Below, piece by piece: positions 18,344 to 28,939 of a stretch of DNA of 64,000 nucleotides; within the stretch, counting starts at the first letter, position 1, and each line of letters opens with the position of its first letter. The stretch comes from Paraburkholderia sp. IMGN_8 (GTDB lineage: Bacteria; Pseudomonadota; Gammaproteobacteria; Burkholderiales; Burkholderiaceae): assembly GCF_038050405.1 (NCBI RefSeq), contig NZ_CP150901.1, positions 1,426,001-1,490,000 of the forward strand, in the 5' to 3' direction. The translations under genes were made by a program, and so were the position numbers. A model generated the notes under the pieces. It worked only from the letters and a program-made list of their open reading frames with translations. It made no database searches and was not told the DNA's origin.

Positions 18344-19753
18344 CTAGATGACCACCTCGGTGCGCTCCGCTGGCTTACTTGCCAGCAACGCTGAAAGGTT
18401 TCTGAGCGCTGTCGAAAGCTGGTTGCGATCTCGGCCGCCACCAAGTGAAACGCGGATCGCGCTAGGAGGTTTGCCCGGGCCAAGATAGAACGCGTCCGGT
18501 GGCGTAACCGCAAGGCCGTCGGCGCGTGCGGCCCGTGCGAGGTCGCGTGCTTCCCAATGATCGGGTAAAGGATGCCAGATATGAATTCCTTGGCCGCGCG
18601 TCGAACGTTCTAGGTTGGGAAAGATGTGAGCTGCCAATTGCTGACGTGCACGAGTTTCGGCCTGAACGCCTGCGAGCAGGGCTTGAGCGGAGCCGTCCTG
18701 AATCCAGAGGGTAACTAGCGCCGTAGCTAACGGCATAGCCATGAGCGCAAATGACCGCATCGCGGAGAGAAAGCGGTCTTCTATCGCCGGATCAGGTAGA
18801 ACGACAAACGCCGTGCGCAGACCAGGCGACAAGCACTTGGAAAGAGTCGAAATGTAGAAAACCCTGTCCGGTGCGAGAGTTGCCAAAGGCGCGGGAGCGT
18901 TGTCGGCGAACAACCAGTAAGGATCGTCCTCGATGATTTTCGCGTCTGCCCGAGCCGCCGCCGCAACAAGATCCCGCCTTCGATCAATGGGGATTGTGCG
19001 TGCGGAGGGGTTTTGTAACGTTGGGTTGATATAGATCAGTCGAGCCCCGTGCTCACGACAGGTGCGTTCGAGTGCATCGGGCTGCATGCCAGCTTCATCT
19101 CCAGAGACTGGCTCTATACGTCTTCCCAGTTGTTGGACTGCAGTGCGCAGGCCGGGGTAAACGAGTGACTCCGTGAGAACTGTATCACCGGGTTGAGTCA
19201 ATGTGAGAATGGCAGCGGCAAGAGCCGCCTGTGCTCCTGGGCAGATCACTATCCTTGAAGTTTCGACTGACTCGAACATCGGCGAGAGCCATTGAGCCGC
19301 GGCCAACCGATCGGTTGGGCTTCCGCCACCTATGTGATACGTCATCAATAGATTGACATCGGAACGCGTCGCCAGGTGCGATAACCCCTGCTTAAGGAGC
19401 GTTGACAGATCCACCTGTGTTGGAGCCGGAGGGATGTTCATGCTCAGGTCGACCCATTGCGTCAGCTCCCCTGGCGGTGCGCTCACGTACGTACCGCGGT
19501 GGCCGTAAGCTTCCAATAGGCGGCGTAGACGTGCTTCATCATAGCCACGTGTAACAGTAGTCAGGTCGACGCCGAGGGCCTCCGCTAGGAGTCGCTGCGG
19601 AGGAAGTCGATCGCCTGGATGGAGCGTTCCTTCCGAGATCGCTTGCTCTAACAGGTCTGCGATTTGTAGGTATCGGGGGCCGCCGTCGGGCGACAACGGC
19701 GTAACCCAATCCATTCCTTTGTTAACAGGAGGTTTCTTCCGTTTGAGGGCCAT
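18344..19753 (-). CDS. MocR-family regulator (GntR HTH plus aminotransferase domain)
   Basis: Transcription factor of the MocR/PdxR type: an N-terminal GntR winged helix (YLQIADLLEQAISEGTL, GDRLPPQRLLAEALGVDLTTVTRGY) joined to an aminotransferase-fold domain that usually senses PLP or a PLP-amino-acid adduct. The PLP lysine lies in FYISTLSKCLSPGLRTAFV and the Asp in IIEDDPYWLFA. Length 469 aa. It ends about 380 bp from the convergent aminotransferase operon. A CATACA palindrome lies about 60 bp upstream of its start and the same core appears before the reductase operon and the aldolase gene, so it may autoregulate and control those genes. Confidence 0.9.
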   Translation of the reverse strand: MALKRKKPPVNKGMDWVTPLSPDGGPRYLQIADLLEQAISEGTLHPGDRLPPQRLLAEALGVDLTTVTRGYDEARLRRLLEAYGHRGTYVSAPPGELTQWVDLSMNIPPAPTQVDLSTLLKQGLSHLATRSDVNLLMTYHIGGGSPTDRLAAAQWLSPMFESVETSRIVICPGAQAALAAAILTLTQPGDTVLTESLVYPGLRTAVQQLGRRIEPVSGDEAGMQPDALERTCREHGARLIYINPTLQNPSARTIPIDRRRDLVAAAARADAKIIEDDPYWLFADNAPAPLATLAPDRVFYISTLSKCLSPGLRTAFVVLPDPAIEDRFLSAMRSFALMAMPLATALVTLWIQDGSAQALLAGVQAETRARQQLAAHIFPNLERSTRGQGIHIWHPLPDHWEARDLARAARADGLAVTPPDAFYLGPGKPPSAIRVSLGGGRDRNQLSTALRNLSALLASKPAERTEVVI

Positions 19754-19810
19754 ATTTCAACGCAGCGTGCAGTGTGACAAGCCGATAGTATTGCCTGAAT
19801 TTCCAAATAA

Positions 19811-19837
19811 ATCCATACATGTTCGACGTGTATGATC
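19811..19837. promoter_or_regulatory. Candidate operator of the MocR gene
   Basis: CATACA at 19814-19819 and TGTATG at 19829-19834 form an inverted repeat separated by 9 bp, about 60-80 bp upstream of the MocR start. The left half with flanks (AAATCCATACATG) is identical to 2778-2790. Nothing else was recognised in 19754-20110. Confidence 0.45.
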
Positions 19838-20110
19838 CGAGCCTTAAAGGCAACGAGGCGGCAGAGCAACTGGATGTGAGTGTCCGTACATGCGGCGCTG
19901 GCACCTTGTATGGACTGGCGTCCTTGAGACGAACTGTCAGAGAGACCCGTTACCGTCACGATACGTTACGCGCGAGCCATACAGGCGCAGATGAGCTTGC
20001 CGGGGAGACGGTCTGTTGCGCCCGTGTTTCCCAGGATAATCAGGCAGAACAGCTGGAGACTTAGGATGGGCCGCTCGAGACGTACCGCGCTGAGTCCAGC
20101 TTCACAGGTA

Positions 20111-20644
20111 TCAAAGTCTTGAGTGACTTGAACCGCCGACTGAACTTCCGAAAGAAGTGCCGGCAGCGTCTATCCTGTGCTTTCGCTTGCTTTTCTTTTT
20201 TTGATGCAACGGCTGGCCTTTCTGAACGAGGGCAAGCGTCTCGTTGGCGTCAACGAGTTCCCACACTGGTGCCTTTCGTAGTTGTTGATCGTACGTTGTT
20301 ACGATCTGCGCAAATTGCGTGAATGTCTCCGGTTCGAGAAGCCACGTGCCGGTCTCGCGGCCGCGGTTAAATATCGTCTTAATCCCTTGGTCGGCGGTTT
20401 CCAATTGCTCGAAGATTGTTGTTTCGTAGCCCGATTCGGCTAAAAGTCCTGTAAGTATTGTTGCGCCCATCAGCGTCTTGACAGCACTCGCGTTGCCACG
20501 ACCTCTTCGCAACGCATCAAGCGCGGCGTGCACCGACAAAGAGAGTTTGTCAGCTTCCACGCGCGGTAGTGGAAGTAGCAAAGACTTGTTTTGGCGTGCG
20601 CGCACGACATCTACATTTCGATAAAACGGGATAAGTCCGGCCAT
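20111..20644 (-). CDS. Hypothetical protein with basic tail
   Basis: A 177-aa frame starting MAGLIPFYRNVDVVRARQN, with a helical body and a Lys/Arg-rich C-terminal segment (HQKKKSKRKHR) followed by a Ser/Gly tail. No signal peptide or membrane helix. Similar short proteins are known to me from Burkholderia accessory DNA without a proven function. It stands alone between the MocR gene and malic enzyme; the following 20645-21223 stretch shows nothing I recognise. Confidence 0.6.
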   Translation of the reverse strand: MAGLIPFYRNVDVVRARQNKSLLLPLPRVEADKLSLSVHAALDALRRGRGNASAVKTLMGATILTGLLAESGYETTIFEQLETADQGIKTIFNRGRETGTWLLEPETFTQFAQIVTTYDQQLRKAPVWELVDANETLALVQKGQPLHQKKKSKRKHRIDAAGTSFGSSVGGSSHSRL

Positions 20645-21223
20645 GTTTTACAGGGCGTTTAAGTAAAATGGAACGCAAGAACCATGTGCAATGGAGTACA
20701 GCGACACATCAATGTGACAATGGTGCACTTCAGTAGATCTACCTGGCTGGTCGGCTTGGCAAAAGCATTGCTACCACTCTCCATTTGCAACTGGAGGGAG
20801 CACGAAACCATACGCGTACGCTGACGGTGACTTGCATTCTTATATCAGTTTTCTGGCTTGCGAGCTTATGCATTCTTTCTATCCTCGGGTATGCCTACAC
20901 GGAGAAACAAGGTACCGTTACATGCAGAACACTATCCGGGCTCTCCGCCTCCGACTGAAAGACACGCGCGCGAGCTGCAGAAGCAGGCAATTACGTGTGA
21001 CTGCCTGGCGTAGCGTTCATGCGGTGTACAGAGGTATGGTGCGCGAGCAATGGCTCGCACCCCTCGGTCGCGGCGACAACGTCGTGCCACTTAGCAGCGA
21101 CAACCCGTTGTCCTGCGAAAACAATCTACATGAGCAGATTTGTGCACATTGAAGAGAACGGTGCAATACAGCGCGAGGTGGAGAACCGGGACAATATGTC
21201 TCCCAGTTCTCCGTCTAAGGTGG

Positions 21224-23518
21224 TCAGGACTGGCGGTTAGCGTCGATCACGGTCAACGCAGCCATGTTAATGATGCGACGGACTGTCGCGCTGGATGTCA
21301 GAATATGCACGGGCGCATTGACGCCGAGGAGGAATGGTCCAACTGCAACATTGCCTCCGGCTACTGTCTTCAGCAAGTTGTACGCTATGTTGCCGGCATC
21401 AGCATTGGGGCAGACCAAGAGATTGGCGGCGCCTTTCAAGCGCGGGGTAGGCAAAACGCGTGAACGCAAAGCTTCGTCGAGCGCGCAGTCTCCGTGCATT
21501 TCGCCGTCAACCTCCAGGTCAGACGCGTGCCGAATAATCAGTTCTAGAGCCCGTCGCATCTTGGTTCCAGATGCTGCGCCACCCGAACCGAAATTTGAGC
21601 GAGACAATAAAGCCGCTTTGGGCACCAGGTTCAGGCGCCGCATATTTTCAGCTGCGGCTATCGTGAACTCAGCGATCTGTTCGGCTGTTGGATCGTCGTT
21701 GACGTGTGTATCCACGAGGGCCAAGGTGCGTCCATCAAGCAGGAGGATGTTCATCGCCGCGTAGGTCTGAGATTCCGCCTTTTTGCCGATGACCTGGTCG
21801 ACGAATCGGAGATGATCATGATACGCCCCGACTGTGCCGCAGATCATTCCGTCAGCATCACCCAGCCGCACCATCATCGCCCCGATCAGGGTCAAACGGC
21901 GCCGCATCTCGACCCGTGCCATTTCCTTCGTGATTCCGTCACGGCACATGATTTCCCAATACGTCGTCCAGTATTGACGAAATCGCTCATCGTGCTCGGG
22001 ATTGGTTACCTCGACGTCTTGCCCGAGTTTTATTCGTAGCCCGCATTTCTGGATCCGCGAAAGCAGTACCTCAGGACGTCCGACGAGAATCGGGCGTGCA
22101 AGATTCTCATCGACGATGACCTGCACCGCTCGCAAAACCCGTTCGTCCTCTCCCTCCGTGAAGACAATTCTGGATTTGCCACCACTTCGAACTTGCAGCC
22201 GCGCCGCTGCAAACAACGGCCTCATGAACGCACCTGAATGATAGACGAACTGTTGCAACTGCTCAGCATAGCTCTCCATGTCTGGCAGAGGCCGAGTGGC
22301 TACGCCACAATCCATGGCGGCCTTGGCGACGGCCGGGGCAATTCGTGCAATCAGGCGCGGGTCAAATGGCTTCGGGATAAAGTAATCGGGGCCGAAGGAA
22401 ATGTCGTAGGTGCCATAGGCGGCTGCAACAACCTCACTTTGCTCGTCTTCAGCAAGGGCCGCGATCGCATGCACTGCCGCCAACTCCATCTCTCGTGTGA
22501 TCGCCGTGGCGCCGACGTCTAGAGCGCCCCTAAAGATGTAAGGGAAGCAGAGCACGTTGTTAACCTGATTGGGGTAGTCCGAGCGCCCGGTTGCGACGAC
22601 CGCATCATCACGAACGGACCGCACAATCTCAGGCAAAATCTCAGGAGTTGGATTCGCGAGGGCGAGAATCAAGGGGCGTGATGCCATACTCGCAACCATT
22701 TCAGGCTTGAGCACGCCGCCAACCGATAGGCCCAGAAATACATCGGCGCCGTCGATGACTTCATTCAACCGTCGAGCCTGAGTCTCCTGCGCGAAGAGCG
22801 CCTTGTCCGGGTCCATCAAAGTTGTTCGACCTTGATAGACGACGCCTTCGATATCTGTTACCCATATATTTCTTCGGGGCAAACCAAGCGCAATCATAAG
22901 TTCAAGGCATGCCAGGGCTGCGGCTCCGGCGCCGGAAGTCACTACCTTTACTGCAGAAATATCTTTGCCGACCACTTTCAGGCCGTTAATCAATGCGGCA
23001 GATACGGTAATCGCGGTGCCGTGTTGATCGTCGTGGAAGACAGGTATCTTCATGCGCTCTCGCAGCTTTCGCTCCACGAGGAAGCATTCGGGCGCCTTGA
23101 TGTCCTCAAGGTTGATACCACCAAAGGTGGCCTCGAGACCGGCAATAATGGTGACGAGCTTGTCCGGGTCTGTTTCGTTGATCTCGATATCGAAAACATC
23201 GATACCGGCGAACTTTTTGAACAATACCGCTTTGCCTTCCATTACTGGTTTGGATGCCAACGCTCCGATGTTGCCGAGTCCCAAGACTGCAGTCCCGTTG
23301 CTCACCACGCCTACAAGGTTTCCTCTGCCGGTGTAGCGAAAGGCATTGAGTGGATTTGCTACGATTTCTTCGCAGGCGGCTGCCACCCCAGGCGTGTACG
23401 CCAACCCGAGATCTCGCTGCGACGCTAACGGCTTGCTTGCAGTGACTGATATCTTTCCGGGAACCGGAAACTCGTGATAGTCCAACGCCGCCTGTCTATC
23501 GGTCTTGTTCATGTCCAT
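21224..23518 (-). CDS. maeB: NADP-dependent malic enzyme with phosphotransacetylase-like domain
   Basis: Oxidatively decarboxylates malate to pyruvate while making NADPH. At 764 aa it is the long MaeB form: malic enzyme N-domain ([20 protein letters not shown]), the catalytic region [14 protein letters not shown], the NADP fold near [17 protein letters not shown], and from about residue 430 a phosphotransacetylase-like domain ([19 protein letters not shown], ending [14 protein letters not shown]) that is regulatory in this class. The start may be the first or third codon (both Met). A LysR-type gene is divergent from it, so that regulator may control it. Confidence 0.96.
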   Translation of the reverse strand: MDMNKTDRQAALDYHEFPVPGKISVTASKPLASQRDLGLAYTPGVAAACEEIVANPLNAFRYTGRGNLVGVVSNGTAVLGLGNIGALASKPVMEGKAVLFKKFAGIDVFDIEINETDPDKLVTIIAGLEATFGGINLEDIKAPECFLVERKLRERMKIPVFHDDQHGTAITVSAALINGLKVVGKDISAVKVVTSGAGAAALACLELMIALGLPRRNIWVTDIEGVVYQGRTTLMDPDKALFAQETQARRLNEVIDGADVFLGLSVGGVLKPEMVASMASRPLILALANPTPEILPEIVRSVRDDAVVATGRSDYPNQVNNVLCFPYIFRGALDVGATAITREMELAAVHAIAALAEDEQSEVVAAAYGTYDISFGPDYFIPKPFDPRLIARIAPAVAKAAMDCGVATRPLPDMESYAEQLQQFVYHSGAFMRPLFAAARLQVRSGGKSRIVFTEGEDERVLRAVQVIVDENLARPILVGRPEVLLSRIQKCGLRIKLGQDVEVTNPEHDERFRQYWTTYWEIMCRDGITKEMARVEMRRRLTLIGAMMVRLGDADGMICGTVGAYHDHLRFVDQVIGKKAESQTYAAMNILLLDGRTLALVDTHVNDDPTAEQIAEFTIAAAENMRRLNLVPKAALLSRSNFGSGGAASGTKMRRALELIIRHASDLEVDGEMHGDCALDEALRSRVLPTPRLKGAANLLVCPNADAGNIAYNLLKTVAGGNVAVGPFLLGVNAPVHILTSSATVRRIINMAALTVIDANRQS

Positions 23519-23836
23519 TCCTTATCGTGGGGAGCGGCCGTCATTTCTAAAAGATTCGCGGGATTTGCGCGATGCTCTGAGGCCGCGGTTAAATTTCGGC
23601 CGGTCTGGTTGCTGCAGCCTCGCGACCTTCAGCGGTAGATGGTTATCCGAAGTCATCAGGAAGCGATACTTGACTGAGAAGAGACCGGATTTCGTGCTTC
23701 CAGAGCAAGCTCGGAGCGTATTGCAACCAGACGGGCAACTACCTTGCACTGGAGAATGATTCTATGGATGCGCGACAGGCGCGGCATTTTGATTTAGTAT
23801 GGAGCTATCATCTTTTTCTGATAAGCGTTCTGTTAG

Positions 23837-24799
23837 ATGGCGTTATTCGACTCAGTCGGGATTGCCAGAAGGCTTGGCACACGCCTCAAAATGCGTCATT
23901 TGATGTTGCTGCTCGAGATAGAAGAGGTTGGCTCCCTGACTCGTGCAGCCGAGCGCGTAGCAAGCAGCCAACCAGCGGTGACCAACGCTCTCGCTGATCT
24001 GGAGAGTATGTTTGGCTCACCGTTGTTCGAGCGGACCACGCGCGGAATGGTCCCAACCTCGCTAGGCGAAGCGGTTCTCGCGAGAGCGAGAGTGATAACG
24101 CAGAATATCGAACATCTGGTGTGTGACATGGAGGTGATCGCATCGGGACACGCTCCGAAGGTGCATATCGGCGTTACTCCGTATGTTTCAGGCGAGATGC
24201 TTTCGAAGGCCATTCGCCAGACCCCCTCGCAGGCCGGACGAGAACTGGCTTTCTCTGTCCATGAGGGTGCCAATGATTTGCTTCTGAAGCAGTTGCAAGA
24301 TCACGCGCTGGACGTTGTGATCGGCCGTGCCTCCCCGAAACTGGGCACAGAGCGTCTCAGGTTCGTGGTCTTGCGTCAGCAGTATCCACGGCTGATAGCG
24401 AGCCGGCGCTTGGCATCCAGACTTGCGCGGACGCCGCTGAATTGGCAGAAACTCGCTGAGCTTGATTGGGTCTTGAGCGCTCCGCAGACACAGATGCGCG
24501 AACAGGTTTCTGATATTTTTCTGGCGGCAGGACTTGTTCCACCGGTGCCCATCATAGAAAGTCCGTCTCCAAAGCTGATCGGGGAACTCGTTGTTGCCAG
24601 CGAGAGATTGGTATCGATCGTCCCGGATGATATCGCTGAAGAATTGGCCCGCATATCTGGCGTTTCAATAGTTCCTTATTCATTTGACTGGACGCTGCCA
24701 CCCATTGCTATTTTCACGCGTGCAGGTGAGCCGGAGCGACCAGCGAATATCATCTTCGCTGAGTCTGTGCATAACGTTTGTCGCGCTACGCCGACGTGA
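23837..24799 (+). CDS. LysR-family transcriptional regulator
   Basis: DNA-binding winged helix at residues 18-80 (MRHLMLLLEIEEVGSLTRAA, SSQPAVTNALADLE, FERTTRGMVPTSLGE) and a periplasmic-binding-like effector domain. The extended N-terminus ahead of MRHLMLLLEI is common in the GbpR/PcaQ-like branch of the family, whose members respond to sugars or aromatic acids. Full length at 320 aa. It is divergent from maeB across 318 bp with no other gene; the coinducer is unknown. Confidence 0.9.
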   Translation: MALFDSVGIARRLGTRLKMRHLMLLLEIEEVGSLTRAAERVASSQPAVTNALADLESMFGSPLFERTTRGMVPTSLGEAVLARARVITQNIEHLVCDMEVIASGHAPKVHIGVTPYVSGEMLSKAIRQTPSQAGRELAFSVHEGANDLLLKQLQDHALDVVIGRASPKLGTERLRFVVLRQQYPRLIASRRLASRLARTPLNWQKLAELDWVLSAPQTQMREQVSDIFLAAGLVPPVPIIESPSPKLIGELVVASERLVSIVPDDIAEELARISGVSIVPYSFDWTLPPIAIFTRAGEPERPANIIFAESVHNVCRATPT

Positions 24800-25002
24800 A
24801 AAAGGTTGTACATGCAGCCTGCGCGAATAGTCCCGGTCGTTCGTCCGGCGAGACGGGGCAGAAGAGTCGCGAAGAGGTGCGGCTTATGTTGGACACTGAC
24901 GGTTTCTATAACTTGGTTTGAAGTGGACGGAACTGTTGCCTTCGTGAATGCCAGATTTTCTACTGCTCCAACGTAGATTTTTGAGTAACTTTTTGACTGT
25001 CG

Positions 25003-26835
25003 CTACGTGGTCGTCGCCTGAAGGCTGTTAAAATTTGCAGCTGACGTGTCTGCGTCAAAAATTTCGATCCCGCTCGCACTGGCTTTTGCCCGACGTTTAG
25101 CGACGGCCGCAACCGATGCGATATGCTCGCTATGCAATCTTCGATTCAACCGTTCCGGGTCGACGACAACACATCCCGCTGACATCGTGACGAAGCAAAA
25201 GAAGGATGGGTTCCCACGCCTGTCCTCCCCGCTGATGCCGCCCGCGTCACGGTCCTCCGCGGCATAGAAACTGACAGCACTACGGTTGAAGTCACGTATC
25301 GCGTTACGCATCCGTGATTCCCAATCCGGACTTCGAAACAGAATAAGGAAATCGTCACCGCCCACGTGCCCGAGGAAATCGGACGTCGGGTCGCAGGCGC
25401 CGGCGAGTCCGGAGGCCGCAAATTTCAGGACTCTGTCGCCTTGCCAGTAGCCATATTGGTCATTAAATGGTTTGAAGTTGTTCAAGTCGACGTAGCATGC
25501 AGTGAAAATCATTTCGCTATCGAGTAACCGTTCGATATGTGCGCTAATCGGGACATTTCCCGGGAGAAACGTAAGAGGGTTAGAGTATCGCGCAACCTCG
25601 ATTCGTCTCTCGGTGACCGCTCGCACGAGACTCTCACCCGTCCCAAGACCGGCGTAGGAGCCATTCTCCGTAATGATGAAGCCATCAGCGAGGTAACGAT
25701 GATCGTCGCCCGATAGAAACTGCAATATCTGGTCCAGACTCGTCGATTTATCGATTATCGCAGGCGATACATTTGCAAACGTGAGACATGAGCGCTTGCC
25801 AAACAATTCACGATGAAATGGTCTGGCGTACTGGTCTGTGAATACCCGGCGGTTTAGAAGTGCAACGGGCTTACCATTTTCAACTATTGCCACAGCATGC
25901 AAGTACGGTAACTCACCAAACAGTTGCGCCACTTCGTCATTTTTTGCGCACGTTGGAAGGCTGGGAGCGTGCACCACCATTTTTTCAGATAACACTCCCG
26001 CGGGAGTTCCTGTCGGCGAGGCGCGCCTTCTTTCGGGGGAGACTGAGATATGTGGTCCCGCCAAAACGCGGCTTGCTTCATCCGCTATCTCGACGCTCGG
26101 TCGTGCTGAAGGTCGAGCGATCAGGTATCCCTGGCCACAATCTATGCCAAGGTCCCTCAAGACCGTCAGGTCTCTAGTGCTTTCTATACCCTCGGCAATC
26201 AAGCGCGTGCGGCTTTCCGTTGCAAAGCTGAGCATGGCACTGACAGCCGAGTATTTTAACGGATCATCCGAAATCCCTTGAACAAAGAAACGGTCAATTT
26301 TGACGAGATTGGGCCTCAGCTTTAGCCACAAGCTCATGCTTGCGTTCTCGGTGCCGTAGTCATCGAGTGCGAGGCACGCGCCTCTTGATCGAATGACGTC
26401 TATGACTTCAATGAACCTCGCCACGTCCGAGACCACACTTTTCTCTGTCAACTCGATCACGATTCGATTTGCCTCAAGGATTGTGCCTTGCATGAATGCA
26501 AGCGGGTCACCCTGATCAGCAGCTCGACATAGTGCGTCTGCACTGAAGTTGACAAATAACTTTCCTTTACACTGAAGTCCTGTGAAAGCATCAATGCACG
26601 TACGAGCGGCTAAAAGTTCGAGTTCAACTGATCTTCCTTCAAGCGCCGCTTGGGAAAAAAGCTCGTGCGGCATCTCGATGCCGGATCTCGCGGGTCCACG
26701 GATCAGTCCTTCGTAGCCTTCAATCGATCCATCTTGCAGAGCCACAATCGGCTGGAAGAGGGGGCGCAATCCTCGATTGCACAGCACCTCTTGGACGGTA
26801 TTGCTTCGAACCCTTGAAACCTCGAAAGTGCGCAT
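25003..26835 (-). CDS. EAL-GGDEF cyclic-di-GMP signalling protein
   Basis: Soluble two-domain c-di-GMP protein. Residues about 10-245 form an EAL phosphodiesterase domain: the signature is YEGLIRGP (EGL in place of EAL), followed by NFSADAL, ELTEKSV, LDDYGTEN, AEGIEST and GQGYLIARP, so most metal and substrate positions are kept. A middle stretch of about 130 residues resembles paired CBS-like or linker sequence (AIVENGKPVALLNRRV, DGFIITENGSYAGLG). The C-terminal GGDEF domain reads HVGGDDFLIL with an intact GG(D/E)(D/E)F core. ATG at 26833-26835 is chosen over the longer frame to 27009, whose extra residues are not domain-like. Net activity cannot be predicted. Confidence 0.88.
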   Translation of the reverse strand: MRTFEVSRVRSNTVQEVLCNRGLRPLFQPIVALQDGSIEGYEGLIRGPARSGIEMPHELFSQAALEGRSVELELLAARTCIDAFTGLQCKGKLFVNFSADALCRAADQGDPLAFMQGTILEANRIVIELTEKSVVSDVARFIEVIDVIRSRGACLALDDYGTENASMSLWLKLRPNLVKIDRFFVQGISDDPLKYSAVSAMLSFATESRTRLIAEGIESTRDLTVLRDLGIDCGQGYLIARPSARPSVEIADEASRVLAGPHISVSPERRRASPTGTPAGVLSEKMVVHAPSLPTCAKNDEVAQLFGELPYLHAVAIVENGKPVALLNRRVFTDQYARPFHRELFGKRSCLTFANVSPAIIDKSTSLDQILQFLSGDDHRYLADGFIITENGSYAGLGTGESLVRAVTERRIEVARYSNPLTFLPGNVPISAHIERLLDSEMIFTACYVDLNNFKPFNDQYGYWQGDRVLKFAASGLAGACDPTSDFLGHVGGDDFLILFRSPDWESRMRNAIRDFNRSAVSFYAAEDRDAGGISGEDRRGNPSFFCFVTMSAGCVVVDPERLNRRLHSEHIASVAAVAKRRAKASASGIEIFDADTSAANFNSLQATTT

Positions 26836-27721
26836 GTTGAAGATAACCTTGCGGAGGACATCAAATTTACGTCTGATCTGACGCTGACATGGATGAATCT
26901 TTCGTGATTGATTTCGGCTAGAGAATGTGTATTGGACCGGTGCGTGGTTTCGTGCGATTGACCGACGGGCTCGTGCACCCACCTTTGCAGTATTCTGAAT
27001 GTTCTTCACGTTTTACGACGACTGTCTTACCCGCTGACGCGGGCTCCGACATACGAGGCAATTTGTCGAAAATTTAGCGTGTTATCGCCGAGCCAGTCAT
27101 TGCAGGAATGAGCGAGGCGAAGCTATCGAGGGCCTTTAAATGATGGCAGGAACGAAAGCGACGGCGTGACCCATTCCATCGCACACAGGCTATTGAGGCT
27201 GTTTTTCGCGAAATTCCGGCAGTTGCTGGAGAAGAAGTACTTCCCCGCGGGTGTCGTACTGATCCTGATTGATTGGGCTGGCAGTCGAGTATCTGCGCGG
27301 TCATCCGGAGCGGCTCGCCGTCCCGGAGTGCAAAAGACAAATTTGAGACACTCGGTTTCCAGCTTGTGAATCTCTGAATAACCACTATGGTCTCCCGTCT
27401 ATGGATGGCAGCGGTATGCGTACTAGCGAACCAGCGCAGACAGCTGCACGACGATGCGTGGACGAACTACAACTACGCATCGGACAGTGTCTTTACAGAC
27501 GGCAGTGTGAGAGCGCGAAGGTGCCGATGCCAATTCAAAATTTCTATAAGTGTTGTCAAGGTGTGGATTGAGAGGCTGGGTGGCTTTGGCTCGTCTGGTT
27601 TGAAGACTGGCATTTATGACACGACAAAAATAAGGGCTATTCAGAATAAAGTGTGGAACCGCTCTCGGCGTATAAAGCCGCTGCCTAGATTGCACATCCC
27701 TGTCCCCGATGTGCCTACCCC
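26836..27721. other. Stretch without recognisable gene
   Basis: About 890 bp between the EAL-GGDEF gene and the TnpB-like pseudogene. Only short overlapping frames with no family resemblance are present. It probably holds the promoter of the EAL-GGDEF gene near its right edge of 26836-27010 and decayed mobile DNA further on. Confidence 0.5.
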
Positions 27722-28500
27722 TTGCCGAGAAAGCCAGCCACTGCGTCGATTACACGCAGTTACCTCCTCAAAGTCGCACCGGAAGTCAATCCTGGCAAGC
27801 TTGCCGCGCTCGCGGCTCTGGGCTCGGAATGGACGCGCACGGCTACCGCGGCATTCCGCTGGTACTGGCGTCCGTTTCTCCGGCACGGCGAGTTCGTACG
27901 GCGCCCTCCCGTAAGTGGCCCTGGCTCGAAGTTTCCCCGCACCAGGCTTGTTACGTCACAGAAAGACCTGTTGCTGGTCGCGCTGGCCGCCCAGGTCGAT
28001 AGCTGGCCGGCAACCTGGTCAACCGCGATCGGCGCGCGCTGGGAGTGGTGGCTGACGAGGGGCTGCGTCATGAGCTGTGGTGGATCAACCGGATGCGCCT
28101 GTGGCGCGCTCCGAACGCGCGACACAACGAGGTGCTCTAGACGCTGCGTGCCGGAAGCGACGAAGACAAAGGTCTGTCGTCGATCTCTTCTACAGCCTCA
28201 CGTATCGCGCGCCGCTGGTTCGATGCCCATCTCAGAATCCACAGGCTTCCCGACCCTGCCGGGCTGCCGCCGCAATTCAACGTCAACAGCGCCCAGTTCG
28301 AGGAAAGCGCCCGATCGAAGTTCCGGCATTTCGGCTACTGGGCAAGGCTTTCCACGCTCCAGCGCGGGCGCCGTATCGAGGTGCCGGTCCAGTCGTACGA
28401 CTGGTTCGAGACGCAGCCCGGCGAACTCTCCCAGACCCTCACCCTGCTGCAGCGTGAGGATGGTCTTTACCTGAAACTTACCCGGGGGAAATTACGGGCG
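27722..28500 (+). pseudogene. Degenerate large TnpB-related (IS200/IS605-type) protein
   Basis: Two frames must be joined. The first reads SYLLKVAPEVNPGKLAALAA, then EWTRTATAAFRWYWRPFLRH and VTSQKDLLLVALAAQVDSW; the second continues DEGLRHELWWINRMRLWRAP, has an in-frame TAG near 28137, then ARSKFRHFGYWARLSTLQRG and TLTLLQREDGLYLKLTRG. This resembles the N-terminal half of the large TnpB-related accessory proteins of IS200/IS605-like elements; the RuvC-like nuclease half is absent. Downstream, 28503-28796 carries an unrelated unrecognised frame (WWSGTLERWATRLRSLLDAA). A frameshift, a stop and the truncation make it non-functional. Family call is from recall. Confidence 0.5.
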
Positions 28501-28939
28501 GCATTGACAAGAACCAGCGCGGACGTTCCGTGCTGGAGCGTGACACGGCGCCCACCAGCCGGCACGAGTGGTGGTCTGGGACGCTCGAACGGTGGGCTAC
28601 GCGATTGCGTAGCCTGCTTGACGCAGCCCCGCCCGCATCAACATGGAAGTGGCGCCTCGTTTGGAGGGCGCGTACGGGTGCGCTGGCCTTGACGGGACTG
28701 CGGGAGCAGGCGCAAGCCTTGCCCGCGGACCTGCGCCAACAACTGGACGGCTGGCTTGCAGCCGCACCCGGTTCGCATCTGCACAAGAGGATTTGAGCGT
28801 GATTCGGTTTCGACCCAGATCACTGGAGCGACGCATTCCACACTTTAATCTGAATACCCAAAGAGTCAATGCGCGAAAGCCAGCGCCAGGCCAGATAGGC
28901 GTCAAATGCACCGCAGCCAATGACGCCATTTTCATGTTC

